Positions 11,341 to 22,259 of a DNA stretch of 57,424 nt are shown here, piece after piece; position 1 is the stretch's first letter; every line of letters begins with the position of its first letter. The translations under genes were made by a program, and so were the position numbers. Location of the stretch: positions 232,693 to 290,116 of the forward strand of contig MNCI01013900.1 of assembly GCA_015680685.1 (NCBI GenBank). Direction: 5' to 3'. The stretch is from Gnetum montanum (Eukaryota; Streptophyta; Gnetopsida; Gnetales; Gnetaceae). The notes beneath the pieces are model-generated. The model searched no databases and was not told the origin of the DNA. It saw only the letters and a program-made list of their open reading frames with translations.

Positions 11341-12235
11341 GCAATGTTACATCCAAATTTTGTATAGAAATACTAGGTTTAACCACAGTGGCAAAAACCA
11401 CAGTCATGGGGGAGGCCATCATCAAACTAGTCATACCCTTCATACCATTCGAACCCAAGCACTTATTATGTTTAGCATCCTATTTCCCCAACTGTGTCAA
11501 CACCCTCTATTTCACCACATCATTATCATTTTCTTAAGTACTATTGATCCATGTCCTCTCCAACAAGATCACCACCTCATGTTCCTTGCACTTCTCCTCA
11601 CTCTCCATATTCTCATCATTCACCTCCTTCTATATCACCACCAGTTGTGCTGAAAGGCTTTGCACTATAGCACCAACCCACTAATGTTACTTGTGTTGAT
11701 ACTATCAACAACAGTGGAGGTCCTCCACAACATCAAAAGAATCCTTTCGTTAGGCATGACCGTAGAAAGAGACAGCATGACTCTGAAACCAGTGCATCCA
11801 CCAACTCAGCACAAGTCTAGCGCTACAATGCATCTTCTCCTTTGAACTCAACATCTCCTATTATCTTATCAAGGCCATCATTCAACACTCCAACAATCAT
11901 GTAGCCCAATGAATATAACCATGTAGGAAGACATAGTGATCCTTGCATACCATCTTTCAGTCATAGGTACCATAGTGGGTCAACTCCTTATCATATGACC
12001 ACATCTTATAAATTGCCCCATTATGCCAACTTTAATCAAGTGTGTGAACCCCAAGTTGGGTACATTATTGCCACCATATCAAAAGACACCCAGTGATTTA
12101 GATATGACTAGACTCCAATATTTCCAACATGCATGGATCCATATTCTCCATTTATTAATTCTAACCATGTTCAAAAGTTTAGTTATGGGGGATATCCTCC
12201 ATTCTAATAAGCAAAATTTATAAATGTTTTCCTTT
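11341..12235 (+). pseudogene. Gag C-terminal region of B, His/Pro/Gln-rich
   Basis: Low-complexity sequence continuing past the zinc knuckle, rich in CAT, CAC and CCA codons. It resembles in composition the tails of gag in C (28260-28400) and G (53770-53960). Frames are broken, so the true end is uncertain. Any ORFs here on either strand look fortuitous. Confidence 0.45.
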
Positions 12236-13600
12236 TCTTTGATTTTACAAATTTTTTTTTCAATTTTTCATTTCCAATTTGTTGTTTTATCTTTTTGAGG
12301 GTAATCTCAGTAGTGAATAAAATACTCATGTGGCTTGTCAGTTGAGGTGTTGTTCTATGCTATCAAGTCTCAAGTGACTAATTAGTTAGATAGTGAGCCC
12401 ACAACATCCACCCACCCATTCTATTAATAAGAGGTTCTACTCTAGGTATGATGATATTCTTGTCATCATTAAAACTTAAATTAATTTTTTGCTCATTACG
12501 CCCAGAGTGAAAAATGATGGACTAAGAGGGAATAGTTAGGGTGTGATATCAAGGGGACTTGTGGATTCTCTTTGGTGACATTTGTAGGTGCTATCATGCA
12601 TTCTAGTTGTACTAACGTCCTTGTAGATCTAACAAAAAATGGAAGTAAGAGTAATAAAAACCCTCAATAAAGAACCTCAATGTTGTTCTGGGGGTCCCAC
12701 TGGAAAGACATGCACCCATGCCTAAAGGTTAGCAGCTTCTTCGATTCACTGTTGGAAAGGAGAAAGTGCAAAAGAGGCTAGAAGAAGAAAAGTAGAAAAT
12801 AATAGAAAACATTAAAGAAAATACCAAAGAAGAACATGCCACAAAGAAATTCCAAATCACTCCTCCCTTGGACAAAATGCCAAGTGATCGTATGCCTTGC
12901 TATCATGGTGCTCTTATGGTTGTCCATCATTAGATAAAACAATGCGATGTCATTCATTAGAGGCATGAACTTGGTCTTGATTTTGGAGCAATGGGCTAAT
13001 GACACATTAATCACACCTTACACTCAAGATTCCTTGTGCCCAGGGTCAATCACCTCATGTATCAATCTCTACAATCCCTTCTACAATTCGTTTCACCTCA
13101 CTGTCTACATATTTCTAACTTATGTCTTATGTGGCATAGAACTCATACCTCATCATGGTGGTATCTACATGTATATGTTTTGTGGAACTAGTGTGGATTA
13201 CATTTAACCCTTTTAGTACCTACAGACATTTTCAGGTGTACTTACGTAAGGGTATGATAGGTAGGAACTTGCTTTAGGGAGGATCCACTTGCATAACTTT
13301 TGTAATTTGCACTCTTTGCACATCACCATATCATCTTACACCCTCCAAGTATTTCATTACTAAAATTATTCTTTCCCTTTATCATCACTTTAATTCAAAC
13401 GTTCCTGTGCACCACTACATATCCTTTTCCTTACACTATTCACAAACTTCATTGTAAAATTCCACTTCAATACACTTCTGATGCCTTTAGGTCTCTTCAG
13501 TGTTATCCTAGATCTTTCAATTTCAGCTTGAATCCTTCATTTTTGCCCTTAGAAATTCAAAAATTCATCAACTTTTTCAAGTACCCTATTTTCAAAGGGA
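12236..13600 (+). other. Pol-replacing region of B, unidentified
   Basis: This is where protease to integrase would stand in C or D. I see no RT, RNase H or integrase motif on either strand. It opens with a T-rich run (12240-12270). A Lys/Glu-rich stretch in broken frame occurs at about 12735-12860. The rest gives only short ORFs (for example 12947-13207) with no recognisable features. It could be captured host DNA or spacer. Confidence 0.5.
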
Positions 13601-13700
13601 CACGAGATCGAGTACCTGATATCGGGTCCGATCTGATATCATGTTTGCTCTAGTGTGTACACAATATCGCATCTATAAAAACTATATATATGGACCCCCT
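13601..13700 (+). promoter_or_regulatory. Internal promoter of B ahead of the extra ORF
   Basis: Contains GAGATCGAG, CCTGATATCGGG, TCTGATATCATG and ACAATATCGC, then TATAAAA at 13674-13680. The same GATATC words at similar spacing precede the TATA box in the B LTRs. The TATA box lies about 515 bp before the extra ORF start. A second promoter for that ORF is inferred. Confidence 0.55.
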
Positions 13701-13944
13701 ACGCACGTCAACATCATTTTTCACTATTCATGCAAGGGGAGTTATTGAAATTTTCTTTCATGAATTTTCTAGCTTATGAACCTATCATTCAAACATTGAT
13801 AACCTACTCATTAATGTTCCAATTCTTATTCTGATTGAACTTGCTTAAACTTGGAGTGTTTAACTTAGTCATGGGGGAAGGGTATACTTCAAGTTGCATG
13901 TAGTTTTTTTGAAATTCGTCATTACCCCCAGGATATAATCAAGA

Positions 13945-14194
13945 GTAAGTGACCTTAAAAATCTTAAAAATATTTGTCAAATTAATTTTATTTCTTCATC
14001 CAAATCATGAAAAATATTTTTTGGAGTCACCTAATCAAAATTACTCCCAATATTATACTTTTAGGAAAATTTTCATGAAAATCACAAACTCTGAATCACA
14101 CTAAGTAAGAAATGAATCTATTAAGGGCAAGGAGTAAGGTATTAATCTAATTTTGTAAATAGCCTTACTGATAATCGGTCCTGTGTGATTGTAG
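13945..14194 (+). other. Candidate 5'-UTR intron of the extra ORF in B
   Basis: Donor GTAAGT at 13945 and acceptor GATTGTAG ending at 14194, directly against the ATG at 14195. The 250-bp sequence between is AT-rich, with a possible branch site near CTTACTGAT at 14164. Splicing is not proved. Confidence 0.45.
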
Positions 14195-16990
14195 ATGATC
14201 CCTAAAAGAGGACAACAAGGACAACCCTCTCAGGATGCATCTAAATGACCAAGGACAGGTAGAGGCCAAGTGCCTCCCAAAGAACAAGCAGAGTAAGAGG
14301 CACAATCATTCAACATTCATCAAGAACCTCTTGTCACTGCAAAATCAAGGCATGCCAAAGGTGGAGATAGCAGGGTAGCTAAACAAGGACAACATCTCAC
14401 GTTGTCTCTAGAATATGTTTAGGTAATTCGTGATAGGTCCACATCAGTAGCTGTGATTGTGGAACTCAATTTTGGACCTTTCACTAAATTTTCCCCTAAG
14501 GTAATTAGAGACCAACTTAAATGGTCTCCACTATGGCCTATTCTCTTTGAGAGTAATGATTGGTACCTAGGGGAGATGTACCAATTTTGGCACAACAAGG
14601 AAGAAGGCACCACTATCGATATTAGTGGGACTTCTATTGATTTCTCTACCAAGGCCATTTTAAAAAGGTTGAATCTTCTGAATATAGGGCCCAAGGTTAC
14701 TCACCTTTCCACTTGCTCTGATGCAGATGTGCACAAAATATGGTTAAAGAGGATGTACAACAAGGAGGATAAAGCATATGGAGAGCTCACATGTGAAGAG
14801 AGGATCTACTTCAAAATTGGCATATATAACATTTTCCCAACAAAAGTATTGAATAGAATTTCTACCTATCCGGCAAGAGGAAGTGCCATCTTGATGGGCA
14901 AGGTTGATGCCAACCTACCCCATCTATATCTCACAGAAATTTTAAGGTGATTTGAAGAATGTAAAATAGGGAAGTTTGCATTACCTTTTCCTTTCCTAAT
15001 CAGGAAGCTATGTCGATGTGCTGAAATTTTGGGGTACACCAATGAAATTCCCAAAAAGGCTCAAAACACCTCATTTGCTAAATTACTAAAGCCACTAGCT
15101 CCAAGGAAAAGTGTTGGTAAGACATTGAAGCTTGAGAAAGGATAAATGGTGGGGCCCACTACACCTAAAATTACAAGGCCTAGCCAACTTTTAGACATAA
15201 AGCCCAGTCAACAATAGGAAGTGGGGCCCAGCACACAACCTACATGCCAACAAGACCAACTACCACTACCATCATAAGACTATCGATCGTCAATGAGCCA
15301 TCTCAGGGCCATTGCTAAATCGGTCAGTTGGGGAAGCTCTAATGAAGCCAATCTCTTTAGGATCATTGATGATGTTGTATGATCCATAGTCTCAAATGAT
15401 TTCACATGGGATTATGTGTCCATCCAAATAAGAGGAAGGGAATCACATTGGTCACAATAGATCTCTGGAAATGTTGCATCCTTTGAAGTGCAACTAGAAA
15501 CTAGTGAAGTCATCATAGTAGTGGTCATGCATCACCAAGATGCAGTGGGAGTAGTAGAAGTGGTCATAGACCACATAAAAGAATCATTTAATGTCCCTAT
15601 TATGCTACTGGTAGATTTTATAGGAGCACATGATGCTCAAACCTTGGTCAATCCCTCAATGACTCTTGTAGATCATGAGGATGTTCTAGATTGATTGTTG
15701 TAGATAGGACAAGTGATGATGTCGTTGTTTGACATCCCTCAAGATGTCACAAAAATACAGTTAGACCTTATTTCGACCAAAGGAAAGCTAGTCATGGCAG
15801 AGGTTAGGGCTAAACATGTAGAGGAGTTAAAAAGACTCCAAGAAATGCTCGTCACCCTGCAAGCTGCACAGTGGGATCCATTCCAATTCATCTCTAGAGA
15901 CCAACTAGAATCCTTTTGGATAGAGCAAATAACTAAATTATTAGTAGAGAATAAAGGAGTGGTAGAGGAAAAAGAGAAGCCTAATTGGGATGCTTCCAAG
16001 GCACAAACTCAAACGTATGCACATGCCAAAGTACTTAAGGCCTCAAAAGAAGAATATAAACACCTCACCACTGAAAATCTCTAGTTAACCATAGTAGAAA
16101 AAAAAATAATTTTCTTGAAGAAAATTTTCAATAATTGTGAGAATAATTAATAAGGGTCAACTTGGATATGAATCACTTAGCTAGAGAGAATAGAACCCTC
16201 TCAATAGAGGAGGTATGCACAATCCGTTAGAAGATGGTGATTGAAATAAGCATGTGGTAGAATGAGGCCAAGTGACATGAAAAGCTCAAGGAGCATTTCA
16301 AAGATTTGGTGGGGATGTACAGATAGGTCATTAAAAAGAAATCCATATGACCAAATCCTGTATTAACACTCTTAGTGCTCAAAACATTGATTGATGGGCC
16401 ATATTTGATACTTATGCCTTCGTCCACCAAGTAGAACTAAAAAGCCAGGACCTGCAGATACAAGATCTCATGGAGTACATGAAGTTGGCAAACCTACAAT
16501 ATGCCAACTTAGCCATGTTGATAGTAAGATGCTAGAGAATAGAATTGGAGAAGCAGGTAGCAACCACTTAAGCTAAATAGGAAATAGTATTTGCTAAACA
16601 CAAGAAGACATTACAAAAATTAGAAGTAGCAAATACTAAATTAGAGGTAGTCAAGACTAGCCACCAAGAATAGAAAGATGTCATGGTGGATCTGTCTTGA
16701 TGGCTCATAGACTACCAAGAATGCAAGGATAAAGCTAGAGCCTATGAATAGGAATGACAGTTGTTTATGGCTTGGTATGTCAAGGCCAATCAGATGTTCC
16801 TGCAACTGTTGTGCCCATGGGAGGTGTCGACTCCATCAAACATTGGAGCATTAGCATGGATAGCACAGGATCCCTGAACCAAAGAAGAAAAAATCTAGGC
16901 ACTCCTTTAGATACATCCATTTCCAAAACCTGGAGCACAAGATAAGGGGAAGAGACCCATCGAGGAGCCACCACTACTAAGAACCACATG
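14195..16990 (+). pseudogene. Extra 3' ORF of B
   Basis: ATG at 14195 (leader MIPKRGQQGQPSQ). Segments at 14453-14950, 15488-15694 and 15713-16084 lie in the same frame as this ATG, separated only by stops, so the original protein was about 900 residues. Parts in order: a basic Ser/Gln/Pro leader; a globular domain with SPLWPILFESNDWYLGE and further on FPFLIRKLC, reminiscent of the plant transposon protein domain found in Athila-type elements (assignment from memory, moderate); an acidic/Val-rich middle; a Leu/Glu/Lys coiled-coil-like region (15713-16700); and a conserved C-terminal motif at 16800-16912 (CPWEV...DP-x-TKEEKI), reached after a frameshift. No membrane segment seen. Many stops are TAG or TGA, as expected from C-to-T decay of Gln, Arg and Trp codons. 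Confidence 0.7.
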
Positions 16991-17165
16991 AGTTCCAACA
17001 AATTTTTCTTTTTGTAATTTTATTTTTGTATCCTAATTTTGTTTTATTCAATCCCACACTATGGCATGAGAAATTCCTAGTTAGTCAATAATCCCATACC
17101 TATCCACTGTGTAATCAGTTGAACTCATTCTCATTTTGTCTAACTTGAGAATGAGTTATTATTCA

Positions 17166-17177
17166 ATTGTGGGGGTA
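17166..17177 (+). other. Polypurine tract of B
   Basis: TTGTGGGGGTA directly before the 3' LTR, as in C and G. Confidence 0.75.
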
Positions 17178-18047
17178 TGATGAATCATGGTTTGCCAGGT
17201 CTCAATCTCGGATCCTCGATATCAGGTACGTGATATCATAGCCTGGATAATGATATTGAATACAAGATATCATGATTCCTTTGTAGGCTTATAAATACAA
17301 CATTTGGGCACATATGAAAGAAGGGAGTTTATAAGTCTAAGGGTAGAGTCTTTTTGTCAGTTTCTAGTTAGTTTCAGTTCTTTCCCTAGTGCATGCCTAC
17401 AGTGTGATGATTGTAATTGTACAAAACCTTTGTTTGAGTGTGATGTACTTGGACACATACATGATCAGAAATAAAGATTGAGATTACTCCATCATTGTAG
17501 CATTCACTTAGTTTTTAATTACTTTAATTTTAATTATTTATTATTTATTGTTGTCTTTTTAGTTCATATTTTCTTTATCATCATTTACCATTCCTGTTGT
17601 TAAATGTGGAATGAGTACAACTTAATCACGAACATTTAAGTGTAACTACTTGGTAACCCAGTAGCATATCTAAGAGTGCTTAAGTAATATGTGCTTGCTA
17701 ATCCCAGAAGTAGTACATGAGGTCCAAGATGCACACGGATGATTAAGGATGGGTGCCCATCGCACTTAGGCTAGTTTAGATTTTGCTTTTTATTGCCTAT
17801 TAGCTTAAGTCAAGATTATTTTCCATCATCTCTAGTAGTAGCATTAGTTTAGGATCCCATCATTCACCTCACTCTAGACTAAAACATATGTGACAAGCAA
17901 ATACTAGTCTAGGTGGGAAGACTGCAAATTGCAATCAACATATAACTATCTAGATACCACAACTAGTCTATCTATGGAGCTCGACTGCATCATGGGTACA
18001 CACTCATATTCATATGTTTGAGTGTAGGGGTACCTAACCACTCATCA
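17178..18047 (+). repeat. 3' LTR of B
   Basis: 870 bp. U3 carries four GATATC-type words (CGATATCAGG, GTGATATCATAG, AATGATATTG, AAGATATCATG). TATAAATA is at 17290-17297. It is 16 bases longer than the 5' copy, and one promoter word accounts for the difference. Confidence 0.9.
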
Positions 18048-18052
18048 GTAAT
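18048..18052. repeat. Target-site duplication of B, right copy
   Basis: GTAAT, identical to 8881-8885. Confidence 0.9.
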
Positions 18053-18099
18053 CCTAATTCTTCCAATATTAAGAAAGTTTCTAAATTAAATTCTTATGC

Positions 18100-18400
18100 T
18101 TTCATTGGAAATGTAAATATAGAAGACCATCTTAATAGAGAATTTTTATTTCAGATTAGAGCTAGATGTTTACTTAGTGGGAAATGGATTCATGTCTTGA
18201 TTAATGGAAAAGCCCAAGAAAATGTTATTTCTTCTAGGGTAGTTTCTATAATAGGTTTAGTAACTAATCCTAGACCCTATAAAATGCATTGGTTGTCTAG
18301 AGATTTTTCTCAAGAAGTCAAGGAACAATGTACTTTGATATTTAAAATTGAATGTTTTCATAATGTTGTTAAGTATGATGTGCTTTTGTAATTCTTGGTA
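18100..18400 (+). pseudogene. Protease domain of H
   Basis: Aspartic protease region of the polyprotein. The reading VLINGKAQENVIS aligns with the chromovirus pattern VIIDSGSCENVVS, so the catalytic Asp has become Asn and the Ser-Gly pair is lost. The following PYKMHWL matches the usual HPYKLSWL stretch. It begins some 80 bases after the B insertion. The function in intact copies is polyprotein processing. Confidence 0.7.
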
Positions 18401-18619
18401 GGCCTTGGAATTTTGAGAATGGTTCTTAGTTTAATAAATCAAGAAATATATGAAGTATAGCTAGATCTGATGGAATCCATGAGTTAATTCCAATGGTGGT
18501 TGAACAAGTGAGGTAGCAAAGATCACTTAATGCTTCCTTAATCCTTCTAGAAAAGAGGGAATACATTAAGGAACATGATGAAATTGGTTTTGGATTTTTT
18601 TTTGTATCAACAATTGATC

Positions 18620-19440
18620 TAACTATGATGATGTGCAGGTTGGACTTCTTAAAAGTGTGCTAGGCTTAAAGGAGAAATTTTCCAAGGTATTCAAGGAGGA
18701 ATTGGATGGATTTCATCAATGAGGAATGTATAGAATCAAATTAATTTTATCCTTGATGCTACCATTCCAAACAAAAGAGCATACTAGATGTCACCAAAAT
18801 AGAGGGCTAGATTGCAAAGGCAAGTAGAGGAGTTACCTATAAATGGCTTTGTAAGAGAATCCATTCAACCTTGTGTAGTTCCAGTGATTCTAGTGTCAAA
18901 TAAGGGCATCGATGAATGGAGGATTTGCATTGATTTTAAGATAGTGAATAGGATAATAATAAGGTACAAGTTTCATATTCCAAAAATGGATGATATCATT
19001 AATATCTTTACCAATGTAGAGATTTTTAGAAAAATTGATTTAGAAAGTGGTTACCATCAAATTAGAATTAGACTTGGTGATGAATGGAAGATAGCTTTCA
19101 AAACACTAGATGGATTATTTTAGTGGTTGGTGATGCTATTTGGGCTCATGAATGCACTTGCTACATTCATGAGGTTGATGCATAATGTATTGGAGGACTT
19201 GATTGGTAAGTATTGTATTATCTTTTTTTATGGTATTTTGGTGTATAGTTGTAATAAGGAAGGTCACTTAGATAACTTGAAGATGGTTTGTCTTAAGTTG
19301 GAGGAGGGACATTGTGTGCTTAATGTGAAGAAAAATCATTTATTCAAGAAGAAAATTATATATTTAGGATATGTAATTTCTAAAAACAAATTTAGATGGA
19401 AGCTACTAAGATGAAGGCTATTAGGGATTGGCCAACTCCT
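18620..19440 (+). pseudogene. Reverse transcriptase of H
   Basis: Recognised from WRICIDFKIVN, IDLESGYHQIRI, and after a TAG stop LFGLMNALATF, then FFYGILVYS, and the connection stretch IIYLGYVIS. In chromovirus RTs the last catalytic box reads FFDDILVYS, so both catalytic Asp residues are replaced here. The two long pieces are 18812-19123 and 19127-19414 in one frame. Confidence 0.85.
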
Positions 19441-20010
19441 TAGAATGTTGGGGAGGTAAGATCATTCCTTGGGTTTGCAAGTTTTTATAAATAGTTCATA
19501 AAACATTTTAGTAGTATTTCATGGCATATGTTTACTTTGCCAAAGAAAAATAAAGATTTTAGGTGGAATAATGAAATCTAAGGGAGCTTTGACTTATTAA
19601 AAGAAAACTTGACAAGTGAATTGGTGTTCATAATTCTAGATTTTTGGAAAGTTTTTTAGATGGAGGTGGATGCAAGTGAACTTACCATTAGTGGGGTACT
19701 TTCACAAGAAGGTAGGCCTATTGCTTTATTTTTAGAAAAGTTGAATAAGTTAAGGCAAAACTATAGCATATATGAGAAAGTGTTGTATGCTATTCTTCAA
19801 GCAATCAAGCATTCGAGGCATTACTTTCTACCTAAGGATTTTAGTTTGAGGATAGACATCAAAGCAATAAAGTTTCTAAACTATCAAAAGAAGTTGAGTG
19901 CAAAGAATATGAAGTGGGTTATATAGTTACATGAATTTAATTTTGTGTTGAAACACAAAAGTAGAAAAGCTAATATAGTGGTTGATGCATTATCTAGTGT
20001 GCATGTTGTA
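19441..20010 (+). pseudogene. RNase H of H
   Basis: The open stretch 19660-19926 holds DASELTISGVLSQEGRPIAL and a later Asp in LRIDIKAIKFL, which match the Asp-containing boxes of Ty3/gypsy RNase H. Stops occur on both sides. Confidence 0.8.
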
Positions 20011-20179
20011 AATTTCTATGTACATCATGTGGAAGGTATGGGTGATTTATTTTTATTTTTATGAGTATGATGTTGATTTTTGATAGGTCTGGAGGAGCCT
20101 CAAAGATCCATTGTCGAGTAGGATATACTAGTGGAGGGACTATCATATTCAAGATTAACTATTATTTAAAAATCAAAAG

Positions 20180-21137
20180 AATGTGTTTCTATTATGATTT
20201 AAGAATTTTTTTTATTTTTTATTTTTTGAAAATCACTCTAGTGGTAGGCTAGGTCACATGGGTAGGAAAAACATTGGATCTTATGGATAGATACTATTTT
20301 TGGCTTGGTCTAGTAATTAAAGTTTCAAAATTTATGAAGGAGTATTTGACTTGTTAGAGGTTCAAAGGAGGTAAAGGAGTGAATGGGCATTATATGCATT
20401 TTCCAATTCCCAAGGGATCATGGGAAAGTATGTATGGATTTTAAAACTGGTATTTTTAAAAGCAAAATTAGAAATGATGCAATTTTTATTATTGTAGATA
20501 GGATTTTCAAGATGACACACTTCATTTTATGTAAGAAGGTAACTGATGCTTCTAATGTGGCTAATTTATTTTTCCATCATGTTGTAAAATTGCATGAAAT
20601 TTCTTTGAATATTGTTAGTGATAGAGTTTCCAAATTGACTAGTTACTTCTAGAGGTCCCTTTGAAACATTTTAGATAAAAATTAAATTTTTATAATGCAT
20701 ATCATTCAAAGTCTAATGGCCAAGTGGAGGTGATGAATAAATCCTTGCTAAACATATTGAGATGTTTATGTGATGAATAGCCAAGAAGGTGGAAAAACTT
20801 ATTGTCATGTTGAGTTTTCATACAATAATGCTTTTTATGTGGCTATTTGTAAAAGCCCATTTGAGATGAATTATGATTTTTTTCCTAAGATGTTGGACAC
20901 CTTAAAGAGATTTGATGGTGAAGCTTAATTTAGTGTTGATTTTGTACAAGAGATAAGCAATCTTCATGCACAAGTGAAATCAAATCTTAAGAACAAGGCT
21001 AAAGAGAAAATCCTCAAGAGGAATGAGAGTAAATGGAAGCTAAAATTTGCTATTGATGACTTAGTTTTAATGCACTTGATGAAAAAGTGATTGAGAGATA
21101 TTAACTTCTTTAAGTTGAAATCCAAGAAGATGGAACT
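20180..21137 (+). pseudogene. Integrase of H, main part
   Basis: The zinc-binding start is badly decayed (GHMGRKNI at about 20250). The core is at 20383-20652: MDFKTGIF holds the first catalytic Asp and IVSDRVSKLTSYF the second. The third catalytic part survives as AYHSKSNGQVEVMNKSL at about 20700. The C-terminal domain is cut at KLKSKK by the insertion of C and resumes at 31439. Confidence 0.8.
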
Positions 21138-22033
21138 TGATGAGCGGTGAGGTACCCCTACGCCCAACCATACGAATCACAAGCGTTCACGCGTGACTCA
21201 ATCAAACTTCGTAGACTACAAGCACTTACGTACACTAAATTCTGGCTAGCAAAACCTTAGTTAGAATATTTTTTGTCTTCCCAATCTCACCTATGATATT
21301 CTAAAGCGATGGTTGAGTGAGATTGAGGCAAATGATTTTTATCAATTTTCTTTTTATCTCTAAAGGTCTAACTCTTTTAATGTAGGAAATGGAAAGTTGT
21401 GAAATTTGTAATAGTTCTACTCTATTGCTTAACTCTCCCTAGCATAAGCAATTGATCCCATATTTCATGCACATCTTGAGCATATCCTAACCACTATTGG
21501 GTTACTAAACATTAAGCATTGCCAAGTTACCAAGTGTTTGATATATGTTCGAGATGGTCATGCCTATGGTTCTCATAAAATATGAAAAGGACAATAAACA
21601 TAAAGCAATAATAAGAAAGGACTTTGGAATGCTTAAAATGTTTGAATATTAAATTTTTTTAATGCTTAATTAATTAAATCCAAATGCTACAAGAAATATT
21701 CAAAAAGCTTATCTTTATTACCGCTCACGCTAATGGACTCAAGTACATTACCGCTTGAATAAAGAGTCGTACACCTTTCTCACACCTACTACAAGCACTT
21801 GGAAAATATTCTAACTTACACAAAAAAAAAACTGCAAGGGCTTCGCTACAACTACCAAAAAGATGCCAAAAATGTTATAGGTGCGTGCATATTTATAGTG
21901 AGAGACAGACTCTACGTTAACGAGGTTGCATTAACGCATGGATGGATACGTCAACAAGGTCACATCAACGTGGCCATGTCAACAAGGCTCCGTTAACGTA
22001 GCCCAGTTGAAGTATCAACTAAACACTTCATCA
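21138..22033 (-). repeat. 3' LTR of C
   Basis: Starts TGATGAGCGG and ends CTTCATCA. The minus-strand TATA box is at about 21890-21897. The promoter array at 21900-22030 holds GTTAACGAGG, ATTAACGC, GTCAACAAGG, ATCAACGTGG, GTCAACAAGG and GTTAACGTAG at about 20-bp spacing. Confidence 0.9.
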
Positions 22034-22045
22034 TACCCCCATGAC
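22034..22045 (-). other. Polypurine tract of C
   Basis: Minus strand reads CATGGGGGTA against the 3' LTR. Confidence 0.75.
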
Positions 22046-22259
22046 TGAGTGAAAATTCATCCTCAAGTTTATTACAATTTGGAAGGTATGAAGTTATTGA
22101 TGGTACACACGACAAAACACATTTACACATGCACTCACTTTATTAACATATTGAGTGCCTCGGTGTATGGCAAAACAAATTACAAAATTATGGTGTTCAT
22201 AGATAATGAAATCAAGCACCCTGACAACCATAAATTCTCAACCCTACTGAAATGCTAAA
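22046..22259. other. 3' untranslated stretch of C
   Basis: Between the end of the extra ORF and the polypurine tract. Its beginning matches 50855-50900 of G. No gene seen. Confidence 0.5.

Larger units (their letters stand above)
8886..18047 (+). mobile_element. B: non-autonomous Athila-like element with gag and an extra ORF but no pol
   Basis: A complete 9162-bp element: LTRs 8886-9739 and 17178-18047, each starting TGATGAATCATGG and ending CTCATCA, a tRNA-Asp-like primer site, a polypurine tract and a perfect GTAAT duplication. It encodes a gag related to A, C and G and the extra 3' ORF, but I find no protease, RT or integrase motif in any frame between them. It inserted in H. The two LTRs differ by roughly one base in eight in the part I compared, including a 16-base difference in the promoter array, so it is old. 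Confidence 0.9.

Noticed and set aside
12947-13207. Open stretch in B as a gene
   Set aside because: 86 codons with no recognisable motif and no conserved neighbour. Could be chance in AT-rich DNA.
14195-16990. Extra ORF as an envelope gene
   Set aside because: Position is env-like, but I see no signal peptide, membrane segment or cleavage site. The sequence looks soluble and coiled-coil-like.
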